From CAYRNY01 sp964425755 (GTDB lineage Bacteria; Chloroflexota; Anaerolineae; Aggregatilineales; Aggregatilineaceae): a DNA stretch of 64,000 nucleotides. Shown in pieces: positions 17,840-26,196 of this stretch. The DNA lies in the NCBI GenBank assembly GCA_964425755.1, contig CAYRNY010000011.1, positions 62,001 to 126,000 on the forward strand, in the 5' to 3' direction. The notes below the pieces were generated by a model that was not told the origin of the DNA, searched no databases, and saw only the letters and a list, made by a program, of their open reading frames with translations. Position numbers and translations under genes: made by a program. Numbering within the stretch: position 1 is the first letter of the stretch; every line of letters starts with the position of its first letter.

Positions 17840-17878
17840 ACTACTGGCATCCCCTCGCGTGAGGAGTATGCCAGTAGT
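17840..17878 (-). promoter_or_regulatory. Intergenic stem-loop between binding protein and permease genes
   Basis: ACTACTGGCAT (17840-17850) and ATGCCAGTAGT (17868-17878) are perfect 11-base arms, with CCTC/GAGG pairing inside. It lies 41 bases after the binding-protein stop and 34 before the permease ATG and has no T-run. In operons such as malEFG, such hairpins protect the upstream transcript and let the binding protein be made in excess; that role is inferred here. Confidence 0.75.
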
Positions 17879-17919
17879 GGGATCACATGTCAGATTGGGC
17901 GCTCGTGCTGGTGGCTCGA

Positions 17920-19236
17920 TTACTCGATGATGCCAGCTTCTTGCAGCGCCTTATCGACATCTTCCTGCATGCGTACCAACGCCTCGTCGATGGTCAGCTC
18001 GCCAACCAGGACCTGCGTCATGCGGTCGCGGAAGCTGTCGAAGACGATGCGGTTGTAGGGATACGCCTGCAACTGGAACGCCAGCGGGTGAATGTCCGGC
18101 ACGCTGTTGGCGAACACGCTCAGCGCGTCCTTCGCCAGCTCGGAGTCAGTCTCCCAGGGGATGTCGCTGGTCGCGACGCCGGCGTGCGCCGGGACGAACA
18201 GCGTCCGGGCGTGGAACTCGCGCAGCACGTCTTCACGCGCCAGGTATTCCATCACGCGGGTGACTTCCGCGGGGTGATCGGTGTCATCGATCGCGAACGT
18301 CGCGGCTCCGCCGGGCATGCCGGTGCACGCCACCGGCCCGCAGGGTGCCGGGATGGCTTCCCAGTGGAAGTCATCGCCGATTTGCTCGGTGAACTGCTGG
18401 ACCTGCCACGAACCGCTCACATACAGCACCAGCTGGCTGTTCTTGAACTCTTCGTTCGCGCCCTGGTAGCCGGTCGGGCCGACCCAGGTATCCGGCAGGA
18501 ACGTGCCGTCTTCGTGCCACTGCTTGAACAGTTCCATCGCCGCGCGCATACCCTCGTCGTCAAACTTGGGCAGCCCGTTCTCATCGAACCACTGCGCGCC
18601 CATGCCGATCGCCAGACCGGCGAAGCGGTGCCCGCTGCGGTCCATCGACATCGCGAAGACATCGTCGCCCAGCGCGTCGGCTACCTGCTTGGCCGCCTCG
18701 GCCCATTCTTGCCAGGTCACGTTTTCTTTTTCATCGCTGGGGACCGGCACGCCCGCCAGCTCGAACAGCGTGCGGTTGATGAACGGTCCGGTGACCGTTA
18801 GCTGGTTCTGGATGCCGTAGATGCCCGTGTCTTCCGGGGACTGGCGCTGCCAGGACAGGAACTCGCCGAAGTTCTCTTCCCAGTATTCCGGCGTGGTTTC
18901 CTGGAAGTAGGGCGTCATGTCGAGATAGTGCTCCGCCTGGCCGCCCAGGTCGGTGATGCGGGCGATGTCCGGGCCTTCATTGGCATCGAGCTGAATCGGC
19001 AGCGTGTCAAGAATGCCACTGGAGTACGGCACCACGTCGATCACGACTCGGATGTCAGGATTCTCTTCCTCAAAACGCTCGAGCAGATCACGCAGCACTT
19101 CACTCTCGTTGCCGTCGTCATACCAGGTGATCCGCAGCTCGACCGGTTCCTGGGCTTCGGCGGTCTTGCCAACCGAAACAACAGGAAGGGCCAGCGCCAC
19201 AATGACCAGCGCGATCAAAAGGTTACGGAGTTTCAC
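17920..19236 (-). CDS. Extracellular sugar-binding protein of an ABC transporter
   Basis: The 438-residue protein has an N-terminal signal (residues 1-30, cleavage likely after AEA before QEPVEL) and the MalE-like solute-binding fold: LRITWYDDGNESEVLRDLLE, then NEGPDIARITDLGGQAEHYL and GGAATFAIDDTD. There is no lipobox Cys, although a lipoprotein with a lipobox exists at 39149. The start codon is GTG at 19236, with AAGGAG 7 bases upstream. The ligand cannot be read, but the GH31, GH130 remnant, dehydrogenase and isomerase around it suggest an oligosaccharide or uncommon sugar. The promoter at 19429-19456 gives a leader of about 185 bases. Confidence 0.92.
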   Translation of the reverse strand: MKLRNLLIALVIVALALPVVSVGKTAEAQEPVELRITWYDDGNESEVLRDLLERFEEENPDIRVVIDVVPYSSGILDTLPIQLDANEGPDIARITDLGGQAEHYLDMTPYFQETTPEYWEENFGEFLSWQRQSPEDTGIYGIQNQLTVTGPFINRTLFELAGVPVPSDEKENVTWQEWAEAAKQVADALGDDVFAMSMDRSGHRFAGLAIGMGAQWFDENGLPKFDDEGMRAAMELFKQWHEDGTFLPDTWVGPTGYQGANEEFKNSQLVLYVSGSWQVQQFTEQIGDDFHWEAIPAPCGPVACTGMPGGAATFAIDDTDHPAEVTRVMEYLAREDVLREFHARTLFVPAHAGVATSDIPWETDSELAKDALSVFANSVPDIHPLAFQLQAYPYNRIVFDSFRDRMTQVLVGELTIDEALVRMQEDVDKALQEAGIIE

Positions 19237-19428
19237 GGTTAGTCTCCTTATTTAGCAATAACTTTACAAGTTAGCGATATTAGTTAGTGAACGAGTTTGC
19301 TCCGGGATGGTTCAAGGTTCTTCGTGGGGTGTGCCTCCTTTCACCAACATGCCATCACATAAACATAACGGCTCGTTGATCCGGTTTGGAGATAGGCTTG
19401 GAGTGCGTACGGCCAACTGCACAACCTC

Positions 19429-19456
19429 ATTATACCGCATCCAGACCCTGACGCAA
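19429..19456 (-). promoter_or_regulatory. Promoter of the binding protein-permease operon
   Basis: On the minus strand TTGCGT (19456-19451) and TATAAT (19434-19429) are 16 bases apart. The predicted transcript starts near 19422 and has a leader of about 185 bases before the GTG at 19236. The leader contains AAAGGAGG (around 19334-19341) with no usual start codon at a fitting distance. Confidence 0.6.
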
Positions 19457-19483
19457 TTAATTAATCCGCTGGATTATTTAATT
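19455..19483. promoter_or_regulatory. AT-rich inverted repeat next to the operon promoter
   Basis: Arms AATTAATTAATCC (19455-19467) and GGATTATTTAATT (19471-19483) match at 12 of 13 positions around GCT. It touches the -35 box of the transporter promoter and the stop codon of the isomerase gene. It could be an operator, an upstream promoter element or a weak terminator for the isomerase gene. Confidence 0.5.
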
Positions 19484-20334
19484 CAATCTAACGTTTTCGC
19501 TTCCGGATAACCCAGACCGGCCAGCAAGCCACGTAACGCATCCACCGCGTAGGTCATGCCCGCCGCGCCGCGTAGCTCGCCGCGCCCGTCGACCAGGAAC
19601 GGGTGCGGTTCGACCGCCAGATAGCCCCGGTAGTTGTGCTCATGGAGCTTCTGCAACAGGGCCGCGACTTCCGCGTCGCCTTCGCCGGCGGCGCGCTGGC
19701 TGCGGTCCTCGCGCGCGTCTTTGATGTGTACGGTCCCGAGGTAGTCGTGCAGTGCGTCCCAGCCGTTCGTCGTGGGCCTGGACACACCACTGCGCACGAA
19801 ATTCGCGTTATCCCAGGCAAAACGCAGGTGCGGGCTGTCGATACGGGCCAGGATCGCGTGCGTGCGTGCGATGGTATCCGCGACCAGGTCTTCGTCGTTT
19901 TCGAGCAGCAACGTGCACCCCTCGCGCGCGGCCATGTCGGTCAGGCGCGACAATCGCGCGACCGCCTCGTCCAGGTAGGCATCCGGGTCGCCGTGCTGCG
20001 GAGGATAAAACGCAAAGATGCGAATCTTGCGCGTGCCCAGCACGTCGCACACCCGGAACATGCGGTTCAGGACGTCGATCGTCTCCTGCAACGGGGCCTC
20101 GATCGGGGATTTGCCGATCGGGCTGCCGATGCAACTCACACCGATCCCGGCGGCGGTGCACATCCGCTTCACCCGGGCCAATGCGTCATCGTCAAAGTCT
20201 TTGACGTTCGTGCCCCACGCGCTGCGGAACTCCAGATAAGGCACATCCAGGCGGTTAAGGTGATCGAGCTGCGCCTGGAAATCCGGGGCGATCTCGTCAC
20301 CGAACGCGCTGAGCACAAACGTCGGTGCAGGCAT
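19483..20334 (-). CDS. Sugar phosphate isomerase/epimerase family protein (TIM barrel)
   Basis: The 283-residue protein has the xylose isomerase-like barrel of the AP endonuclease 2 superfamily: FGDEIAPDFQAQLDHL near the start, YLEFRSAWG, TLLLENDEDLV with a metal-binding Glu, FAWDNANFV, VHIKDAR and LAVEPH. The family includes inosose isomerases, hydroxypyruvate isomerases and hexulose epimerases; the reaction is not decided. AGAGG lies 6 bases before the ATG. It is divergent from the oxidoreductase at 20523 and shares the operator at 20385; inositol- or ketose-type catabolism often pairs these two families. Confidence 0.85.
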   Translation of the reverse strand: MPAPTFVLSAFGDEIAPDFQAQLDHLNRLDVPYLEFRSAWGTNVKDFDDDALARVKRMCTAAGIGVSCIGSPIGKSPIEAPLQETIDVLNRMFRVCDVLGTRKIRIFAFYPPQHGDPDAYLDEAVARLSRLTDMAAREGCTLLLENDEDLVADTIARTHAILARIDSPHLRFAWDNANFVRSGVSRPTTNGWDALHDYLGTVHIKDAREDRSQRAAGEGDAEVAALLQKLHEHNYRGYLAVEPHPFLVDGRGELRGAAGMTYAVDALRGLLAGLGYPEAKTLD

Positions 20335-20383
20335 AAGGAACCTCTAGTTGGGTGTCGCTTCACAAAAAAATGCGCTATACTGA

Positions 20384-20413
20384 TTGTAATCGATTACATT
20401 TATACATTATACT
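20384..20413 (+). promoter_or_regulatory. Candidate promoter of the Gfo/Idh/MocA gene
   Basis: TTGTAA (20384-20389) and TATACT (20408-20413) are 18 bases apart on the plus strand. The palindrome at 20385 covers the -35 box, so a bound repressor would block both divergent directions. Confidence 0.45.
20385..20398. promoter_or_regulatory. LacI-type operator, perfect palindrome
   Basis: TGTAATCGATTACA is a perfect 14-base palindrome with central CG, the layout of LacI/CcpA-family sites. It sits just downstream of the minus-strand -10 box (20406-20411) and over the plus-strand -35 box. The same site in imperfect form is at 14462. Confidence 0.75.
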
Positions 20414-20432
20414 GAATGAGACACCTTGTCAA
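20406..20432 (-). promoter_or_regulatory. Promoter of the isomerase gene
   Basis: TTGACA (20432-20427) and TATAAT (20411-20406), both perfect, with a short spacer of 15 bases. The expected start lies inside the operator at 20385-20398. Confidence 0.6.
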
Positions 20433-20522
20433 GTGGGTTAGCGTGTCCGGCGCTGTGCCATGCGCTGCCGGTGGCGCGCCTGCTGGCGGATCAGGCACGT
20501 CATGCCGGGAAGGGATTGAACA

Positions 20523-21605
20523 ATGACCGTCTATCGTGCTGCACTGATCGGCGTTGGCGACATCGCGACCAAGCACGTCGAAGCCGTCCGGCACATGGGC
20601 GCGCGGATCGACCTGCTGGCGGCGGTCGCGCGCCACGATGACCGCGTGCGGGCCTTCTGCGCCAAACACGATATCCCGGCGTCTTACACGGATACCACCG
20701 CCATGCTGGAGACCGAACGGCCCGACCTGGTGCTGATCGCCACGCCGCCGCACGCGCATTACCCGCTGATCATGCAGGCGCTGGAGAGTGGCGCGCACGT
20801 CTTGTGCGAAAAACCGCTGTGCGCGTCGCTGGCGGAATTCGACGCGATCGCCGCCACCGAAGCGCGCACCGGATGTGCGGTCAGCACGGTGTTTCAGTGG
20901 CGCTTCGGGTCCGGGGCGCAGCACCTCAAGCGGCTGATCGACACCGGCGAACTGGGGCGCGCGCTCGTCGGCGTGTGCCAGACGTTGTGGTACCGCGACG
21001 CGGTCTATTACGCCGTGCCCTGGCGCGGCAAGTGGGCGACCGAGATCGGCGGCACGACCGTCAGTCACGGGATTCACCTGATGGACCTGTTCCTGTGGTT
21101 AATGGGCGGGGATTGGACCGAGGTGTACGCGATGATCGGCTCCGAGGGTCGCGATGTAGAGGTGGACACCGTATCGACCGCGCTGGTGCGCTTCGCCGGT
21201 GGCGCGCTGGGCACGATCACCAACAGCGTGCTCTCGCCGCACCAGGAAAGCTATCTGCGGCTGGACTTCCAGCGCGCGACGGTCGAGCTGCGCGCGTTGT
21301 ACTTCGCGCAGAACACGGACTGGCGTTATAGCATCGCGGACGGCGCGCCTTACAGCGCCGACCTGGCGCGCTGGCAGCAGATCGCGGGCGACCAGGCCGG
21401 AAACCACGCGGCCCAACTGGCGCACCTGCTCGACAGCCTGGATCGCGGCGCTGCACCGGCGGTCAGCGGGCAAGAGGCGCGGCGCATCCTTGAGTTCGTC
21501 GCCAGCCTGTACAAGGCGGCGCTGACCGGCCAGCCGGTCGCGCGTGGATCGATCACGGCGGGTGATCCGTTCTACCACGCTATGCACGGCGCCCCGACCG
21601 GTTAG
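20523..21605 (+). CDS. Gfo/Idh/MocA-family NAD(P)-dependent oxidoreductase
   Basis: The 360-residue protein has an N-terminal Rossmann fold (ALIGVGDIATKHVEAVRHMG), the ATPPHAHYP segment and the family motif CEKPLCASL with the catalytic Lys at about residue 97, then the alpha/beta domain with GGTTVSHGIHLMDLFLWLMG. Such enzymes oxidise sugars, inositols or their derivatives. AAGGGA lies 7 bases before the ATG. It is the divergent partner of the isomerase at 19483 under one operator. Confidence 0.9.
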   Translation: MTVYRAALIGVGDIATKHVEAVRHMGARIDLLAAVARHDDRVRAFCAKHDIPASYTDTTAMLETERPDLVLIATPPHAHYPLIMQALESGAHVLCEKPLCASLAEFDAIAATEARTGCAVSTVFQWRFGSGAQHLKRLIDTGELGRALVGVCQTLWYRDAVYYAVPWRGKWATEIGGTTVSHGIHLMDLFLWLMGGDWTEVYAMIGSEGRDVEVDTVSTALVRFAGGALGTITNSVLSPHQESYLRLDFQRATVELRALYFAQNTDWRYSIADGAPYSADLARWQQIAGDQAGNHAAQLAHLLDSLDRGAAPAVSGQEARRILEFVASLYKAALTGQPVARGSITAGDPFYHAMHGAPTG

Positions 21606-21691
21606 CGCCTGCCTGGAGATGGCGACAAAATCCAGGCCAAGTTGGTATACTAACGGTGGCGCTAACGTAAGTAACCCAAGAAGGATGCACC

Positions 21692-23152
21692 ATGACCACA
21701 CCGTCACAGCCCCCGTTCGGCGACACCGAAGCAAGCTGTCTTGGCCCGTTTGACGCCGAGTACGCGCTGTTTGAACGCACGTATCCGCACATTGACCTGG
21801 CGGCACTTGCCGATCTGCGCGCAAGCGAATACGAACGCCTGGACCGGCTGGGCCACGTCTACCTGGACTATACCGGCGGCGGCCTGTACGCCCAAAGCCA
21901 GCTTGACGCGCACATGGCGCTGCTGCACAACGGCGTGTTCGGCAACCCGCACTCCGCGAACCCGACCTCGGCGCTGATGACCGAACATGTCGAGCACGTG
22001 CGCAAATACGTGCTGGATTACTTCAACGCCGACCCGGACGAATACCTCGTGATCTTCACGCAGAACGCCAGCGGCGCGCTGAAGCTGGTCGGCGAGTCCT
22101 ATCCGTTTGAGCATGACGGGCAGTACGTGCTACTGTTTGACAACCACAACTCGGTGAACGGCATCCGCGAGTTCGCCCGCGCCAAAGGGGCCCGGGTAGC
22201 CTACGCGCCCGTGCTGCCGCCCGACCTGCGCATCGAAGCCGACCGGCTCGCCGCGCTGCTGGACGACGCGATCCCTGGCGGCAACAACCTGTTCGCGTAC
22301 CCGGCGCAGTCGAATTTCTCCGGCGTGCAGCACGACCTCGGCTGGATCGCGCACGCGCAGGCGAAAGGGTGGGACGTGCTGCTGGATGCCGCCGCGTTTG
22401 CGCCCACGAACCGGCTCGACCTGGGGCAGGTCAAACCGGATTTCGTCTCGCTTTCGTATTACAAGATTTTCGGCTACCCGACCGGCGTGGGCAGCCTGAT
22501 CGCGCGCCGCGACACGGTCAAGAAACTGCGGCGGCCCTGGTTCGCGGGCGGCACGATCACGATCGCGTCGGTGCAGGGGGACGGCTATTACCTGCACGAA
22601 GACGAGGCGGGGTTCGAAGACGGCACGGTTGATTACCTCAACCTGCCCGCCGTCGAGATCGGCCTCAAGCACATCGCGCGCGTGGGCATCGACACGATCC
22701 ACGCGCGCGTGGTCGCCTGGACCGGCTGGCTGCTGCAGAAGCTGCTGGGCCTGCATCACGACAGCGGCGAGCCGTTGATCCACCTCTACGGCCCGCCCGA
22801 TACACACATGCGCGGCGGCACGATCACCGTGAACTTCTACGACCGGCACGGCAGGCTGTTTGACTACCGCGACGTGGAAGCCGCAGCCAACGCGCTGAAT
22901 ATTTCGCTGCGCACCGGCTGCTTTTGCAATCCGGGGGCAGGCGAGCAGGCGCACGGCCTGACCGCTGCGGAGCTGGCGGACTGCTTCCGGCGCGAGGAGC
23001 GCATGACGTTCGAGGACTTCGTCACCGCGATGAGCGGCAAGGTCGATGACGCAGTCGGCGCGGTGCGTATTTCCGTCGGCATCGCGACCGACCTGCACGA
23101 CCTGTATCGCTTCGTGCGGTTCGCGGAGTCGTTTTTGAACCGTTCGGCGTGA
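21692..23152 (+). CDS. Class V aminotransferase, molybdenum-cofactor-sulfurase-like
   Basis: The 486-residue PLP enzyme starts in the way of the cysteine desulfurase domain of Mo-cofactor sulfurases: VYLDYTGGGLYAQSQ, then FGNPHSANPTS, the PLP-binding Lys in SLSYYKIFGYPTGVG and a candidate persulfide Cys in RTGCFCNPGAGE. It would take sulfur from a cysteine-like donor, or cleave a related amino acid. The MOSC domain that follows in eukaryotic sulfurases is absent. A TATACT box at 21646-21651 with GCGACA 18 bases upstream is a plausible promoter. It stands alone, convergent with the two small genes that follow. Confidence 0.82.
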   Translation: MTTPSQPPFGDTEASCLGPFDAEYALFERTYPHIDLAALADLRASEYERLDRLGHVYLDYTGGGLYAQSQLDAHMALLHNGVFGNPHSANPTSALMTEHVEHVRKYVLDYFNADPDEYLVIFTQNASGALKLVGESYPFEHDGQYVLLFDNHNSVNGIREFARAKGARVAYAPVLPPDLRIEADRLAALLDDAIPGGNNLFAYPAQSNFSGVQHDLGWIAHAQAKGWDVLLDAAAFAPTNRLDLGQVKPDFVSLSYYKIFGYPTGVGSLIARRDTVKKLRRPWFAGGTITIASVQGDGYYLHEDEAGFEDGTVDYLNLPAVEIGLKHIARVGIDTIHARVVAWTGWLLQKLLGLHHDSGEPLIHLYGPPDTHMRGGTITVNFYDRHGRLFDYRDVEAAANALNISLRTGCFCNPGAGEQAHGLTAAELADCFRREERMTFEDFVTAMSGKVDDAVGAVRISVGIATDLHDLYRFVRFAESFLNRSA

Positions 23153-23180
23153 GGTAGCACTTCTCCCAACGGCGCGAGGA

Positions 23181-23459
23181 TCAGCGTGGCGGGGGATAGA
23201 ACAGCATGTAGCGGCGACGATGGCGCTCGTAGTAGCGTACCCCGGCGTCCGTGATCTGGATCAGGTAGTGCGTGGTGTTGTTTTCGGGATCGAGCCGCGT
23301 GATCTCGCGTGCCAGCGGCGGGTCGCGGTGGCGCAGTCCCTGCAAGGCGTCGAAAGCGCCCGGCATGCCGTAATCGCGCCCCCGGTACGGGATGCCCTGC
23401 CGCCCCGCAGCATAGAGCCGCGACAGCAAGCGCCATTGAGCTTCGCTCAACAACGGCAT
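23181..23459 (-). CDS. Small hypothetical protein, possibly winged-helix
   Basis: A 92-residue basic protein (LLSEAQWRLLSRLYAAGRQG, then THYLIQITDAGVRYYERHRR). The arrangement of a helix pair and a strand-turn ending in ITDAG.YYE resembles the recognition part of PadR/winged-helix proteins, but this is only an impression. Its ATG lies four bases after the stop of the YCII gene, so the two form an operon. The function is unknown. Confidence 0.55.
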   Translation of the reverse strand: MPLLSEAQWRLLSRLYAAGRQGIPYRGRDYGMPGAFDALQGLRHRDPPLAREITRLDPENNTTHYLIQITDAGVRYYERHRRRYMLFYPPPR

Positions 23460-23463
23460 CGCA

Positions 23464-23781
23464 TCACCCCGTCACATTCGCTTCCGCGATCAGCGCCACG
23501 CGGTAAGGATAGAGTGTCGCATGCATCACGCCGCCCGCCACCGCCGGATCGGACTCCATGATCGCGCGTGCGGCTGCGTCGTCCGCCGCGTTGAAGATCA
23601 CGATCCCGAAGCTATCCGCATCGGTGTTCAGCGTGCGGCCCGCGAGAATCACGACGCCCTGTGCCGTGAGGTCCTTCAGGCGGTCAAAGTGCGCGCTCAC
23701 AAGCCGCGCCTCTGCTTCCGTCGGGCCGGCGGTGAGCATCGCGGGGCGCGTGACCTGCAGGCGGTAAAGGAATTGCGGCAT
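23464..23781 (-). CDS. YCII-related domain protein
   Basis: A 105-residue ferredoxin-like alpha/beta protein. ARLVSAHFDRLKDLTAQGVV with GRTL, and ARAIMESDPAVAGGV carrying the conserved DP pair, are the usual landmarks of YCII proteins, with a His in SAHFDRL. The biochemical role of stand-alone YCII proteins is not settled. The ATG at 23781 has GGAG 9 bases upstream; a start at 23802 has none. It is cotranscribed with the 92-residue protein. Confidence 0.8.
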   Translation of the reverse strand: MPQFLYRLQVTRPAMLTAGPTEAEARLVSAHFDRLKDLTAQGVVILAGRTLNTDADSFGIVIFNAADDAAARAIMESDPAVAGGVMHATLYPYRVALIAEANVTG

Positions 23782-24047
23782 GGCTGATCGCTCCTGTGCC
23801 ATGAAGATCGTGTGCTTCTGATAGTAGCAGCGCGGCAGTCTGCCGGCAATCGGGCCGCGACGCCCGTCCCCTGCCTGGCACACCAATCGGAAAACTGCAT
23901 GCAAACTGGTGGAACCTTTCCGACCGGCCAAGCGTCTAGATCGCGACGGCATGGCGTGGGGGTCGCGTGCTCGACGCTCGCGCCATAGTGCCGTATGCTG
24001 GTTCTACTATCAACAACGCGCGCTGACGCGCAAGGAGACTCGTAACA

Positions 24048-24797
24048 ATGACACTTAAGAAATGGCTGACAGCTACATTTGCCCTGATGCTGGTGGTGGT
24101 GCTTGTGGGCACCGCGATCCCGGCGGCACAAGCCGCGCCCCCGCGCCAGGATGATGCAGGGACACGCACGATCACCGTGACCGGGATCGGCACGGCTTAC
24201 GGTGCGCCGGACATGGTGATGCTGGGCCTGGGTGTGGAAGCGGTCAACACCGATATCCAGGCGGCGATGGACGACACGACCACGCGCATGGGCGCGGTCA
24301 TGCAGGCGCTGCAGGATAACGGCGTCGCGCGGGAAGACATCCGCACCGAGCACTTCTCGATCTACCAGGACTACAGCGGCCCGATGGGGCCGGAAGCGCA
24401 GGGTGCAGAACCGCGTTACCGCGTCTCGAACGGCGTGAGGGCCACCGTCCGCAATGTGGACCAGGTCAGCACGATTCTCGCCGCAGCGGTTGAGGCCGGG
24501 GCGAACATGGTGAACTACATCCAGTTCGACATCGAAGATCGCGCCGCGTTGCAAGACACCGCGCGTAGCCGGGCGGTGGAGGACGCGCAGGCTCGCGCCG
24601 CGCATCTCGCCGGGCTGCTGGGGCTGGCGGTCGGTGAGCCGCTGGAGATCGTCGAGAACAGCGGTGCCTTCGCCCCTATCGGCATGGGCGGTGGCGGTGG
24701 CGTGGCCTATGCTGAGGCCGCACCGCCGATCAGCGAGGGGCAGCTCAGCGTGAACATGTCGGTCACGATCACGTTTGCGCTGGTCCCGGCGAACTGA
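24048..24797 (+). CDS. SIMPL-domain (DUF541) exported protein
   Basis: A 249-residue protein with a signal peptide (KKWLTATFALMLVVVLVGT, cleavage probably after AQA near residue 27) followed by one SIMPL domain: TITVTGIGTAYGAPDMVMLG, then IRTEHFSIYQDY, NGVRATVRNVDQV and ARAAHLAGLLGLAVGEPLEI. SIMPL proteins are exported or envelope-associated; their function is poorly defined. AAGGAG lies 10 bases before the ATG. A terminator follows at 24837. Confidence 0.9.
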   Translation: MTLKKWLTATFALMLVVVLVGTAIPAAQAAPPRQDDAGTRTITVTGIGTAYGAPDMVMLGLGVEAVNTDIQAAMDDTTTRMGAVMQALQDNGVAREDIRTEHFSIYQDYSGPMGPEAQGAEPRYRVSNGVRATVRNVDQVSTILAAAVEAGANMVNYIQFDIEDRAALQDTARSRAVEDAQARAAHLAGLLGLAVGEPLEIVENSGAFAPIGMGGGGGVAYAEAAPPISEGQLSVNMSVTITFALVPAN

Positions 24798-24836
24798 CGC
24801 CCGGTCATACAGTACCGCGCTTAAGGCGCACCTTGC

Positions 24837-24868
24837 GGGGATAGCCATCGCGGGCCATCCCCGTTTTT
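24837..24868 (+). terminator. Intrinsic terminator after the SIMPL gene
   Basis: GGGGAT (24837-24842) pairs with ATCCCC (24857-24862), extended inward by GCC/GGC with one mismatch, followed by GTTTTT. It lies 40 bases after the stop codon. Confidence 0.75.
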
Positions 24869-24970
24869 GCTGCGTGAGAGTGGGGCAGCAGGCCATCATG
24901 CTGTTTCAAATTGGGCTTAGCCGAATGTATATTGTCAGCCATTGCCCCCTAATGATACAATGGGTATAAG

Positions 24971-25146
24971 ATGACGTCTGATGGCCTGTTCCTCATCCCC
25001 GCATTCGCGGATTTAACGCTCCCGGCATGGTGTTCACTGCACAACCTGTCGTTGATCAGGCACGTGTGCCCCGACGGTAGCCTGTGTTTGTGGCGCAACG
25101 TGTGGGAGCGCAAGGCGTATAACGTTGCAGGAGGTGCTGCGGTATG
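24971..25146 (+). CDS. Possible small protein of 57 residues coupled to the GNAT-like gene
   Basis: An ATG at 24971 opens a frame beginning MTSDGLFLIPAFADLTLPAW and ending in GGAAV, whose TGA overlaps the ATG of the next gene (ATGA at 25144). The codon third positions are G/C-rich in the middle, as in neighbouring genes. TACAAT at 24956-24961, with TTGTCA 18 bases upstream, would start the transcript only a few bases before the ATG, so the message would be nearly leaderless; no ribosome binding site is visible. I do not recognise the protein. It may be a chance frame, but the overlap with the next gene argues for coupling. Confidence 0.4.
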
Positions 25147-26169
25147 AACCATCTGGTTCCCCGGCCTATATCGCCGCTGGACTTGCCGCTGGTGCGGCGT
25201 CTGATCGGCGAGCGCCTGCCGCTGGATATGTGCACCGCGTTGACGCGCGGGCTGCCCGGCATGGAGGATGCATTGCTCTCCACCGTGCCGCTGGCGGACC
25301 TCGGCGCGCCCACGCTGGTGCTGCGCAGGGATGATGAAGGGTATGTCGGGCAGTTCCGGCTGCGTCCCGACCGTAACAGCGCGCAATTAACGTTTCTGGC
25401 CCCCAATCCGTCGGGCGGTGATCCACATCATTGGGCGGCCTTGCTGGAGGGACTCGCGTACGAGGCAGGGAAGCGCGGCGTTCATTTGCTGAATGCCGAG
25501 GTCGACCAGGACCACCCGATCTTTCGGGCGTTCCGGCTGGCGGGGTTCGCTGTATACTCGCGCCAGGTGATTTTACGGCGCGATCCCGCGCCGGTCACGG
25601 GCGGCGAGAGACACCTGCTGCGGTATGCCACAGACCGCGACGCGATCGCCATCAACGCGCTGCAGAGTAACACCGTTCCCCGCCTGTTACAGCAGGCGGA
25701 AGAACCGCAGCCATCGCCGGAAAGCCGGGGCCTGATCCACGAACAAGACGGGCAGATCGCGGCCTACCTGGCGCTGACCGAAGGCAAAAGCGGCATCGTG
25801 ATCAAGCCTTACTTGCACCCTGAGGCTTATGATCAGGCATCGGCCATTATCCAGGCCGCGCTGACGTTTGTGCCACGTGCTGAGCACGTCCCGGTGTACT
25901 TTTACGCGCGGGCGTACCAGGACTGGCTGCGCAGCGTGTTAGTCGACGCGGAGTTTGAGCCATGGGCACACCAGGCGTTAATGGTTAAGTACACTGTCGT
26001 GACGGCAGGTCGCGTGCAGGTGGCGACGACGCTGCCCGAACTGGAATCAAACCGCCTCGCTCCGCCGGTGGTGGACGGGCCGATGCCCATGTTTCGTAAA
26101 CTCATGCCGAAGCGCTGGAACAGGCGGCGTGCACCGCGCGCCTTCCTGAATCGGGGCAACGGCAAATAA
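25144..26169 (+). CDS. Hypothetical protein with GNAT-like N-acetyltransferase features
   Basis: A 341-residue soluble protein. The segment around residues 60-145 (TLVLRRDDEGYVGQFRLRPD, then ALLEGLAYEAGKRGVHLLNAEV and FRLAGFAVYSRQVIL) has the order of strands and helix seen in GNAT acetyltransferases, and a second similar half may follow at 160-290. A clear acetyl-CoA loop (RxxGxG/A) is not visible, so activity is unproven. The C-terminus is basic (KLMPKRWNRRRAPRAF). GGAGG lies 9 bases before the ATG and is inside the end of the small upstream frame. The next gene is 27 bases downstream. Confidence 0.6.
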   Translation: MNHLVPRPISPLDLPLVRRLIGERLPLDMCTALTRGLPGMEDALLSTVPLADLGAPTLVLRRDDEGYVGQFRLRPDRNSAQLTFLAPNPSGGDPHHWAALLEGLAYEAGKRGVHLLNAEVDQDHPIFRAFRLAGFAVYSRQVILRRDPAPVTGGERHLLRYATDRDAIAINALQSNTVPRLLQQAEEPQPSPESRGLIHEQDGQIAAYLALTEGKSGIVIKPYLHPEAYDQASAIIQAALTFVPRAEHVPVYFYARAYQDWLRSVLVDAEFEPWAHQALMVKYTVVTAGRVQVATTLPELESNRLAPPVVDGPMPMFRKLMPKRWNRRRAPRAFLNRGNGK

Positions 26170-26196
26170 CATCTGACAACAAGAACACGGAAACCT

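Noticed and set aside
15612..19236. Complete ABC importer including its ATPase
   Set aside because: No gene with Walker A, signature and Walker B motifs of a MalK-type ATPase is present here or in the second transporter operon; a shared ATPase elsewhere is assumed.
14462..20398. TGTAATCGATTACA as target of the LacI protein at 55811
   Set aside because: That regulator already has matching boxes of different sequence in its own leader; the palindromes differ along most of their length.
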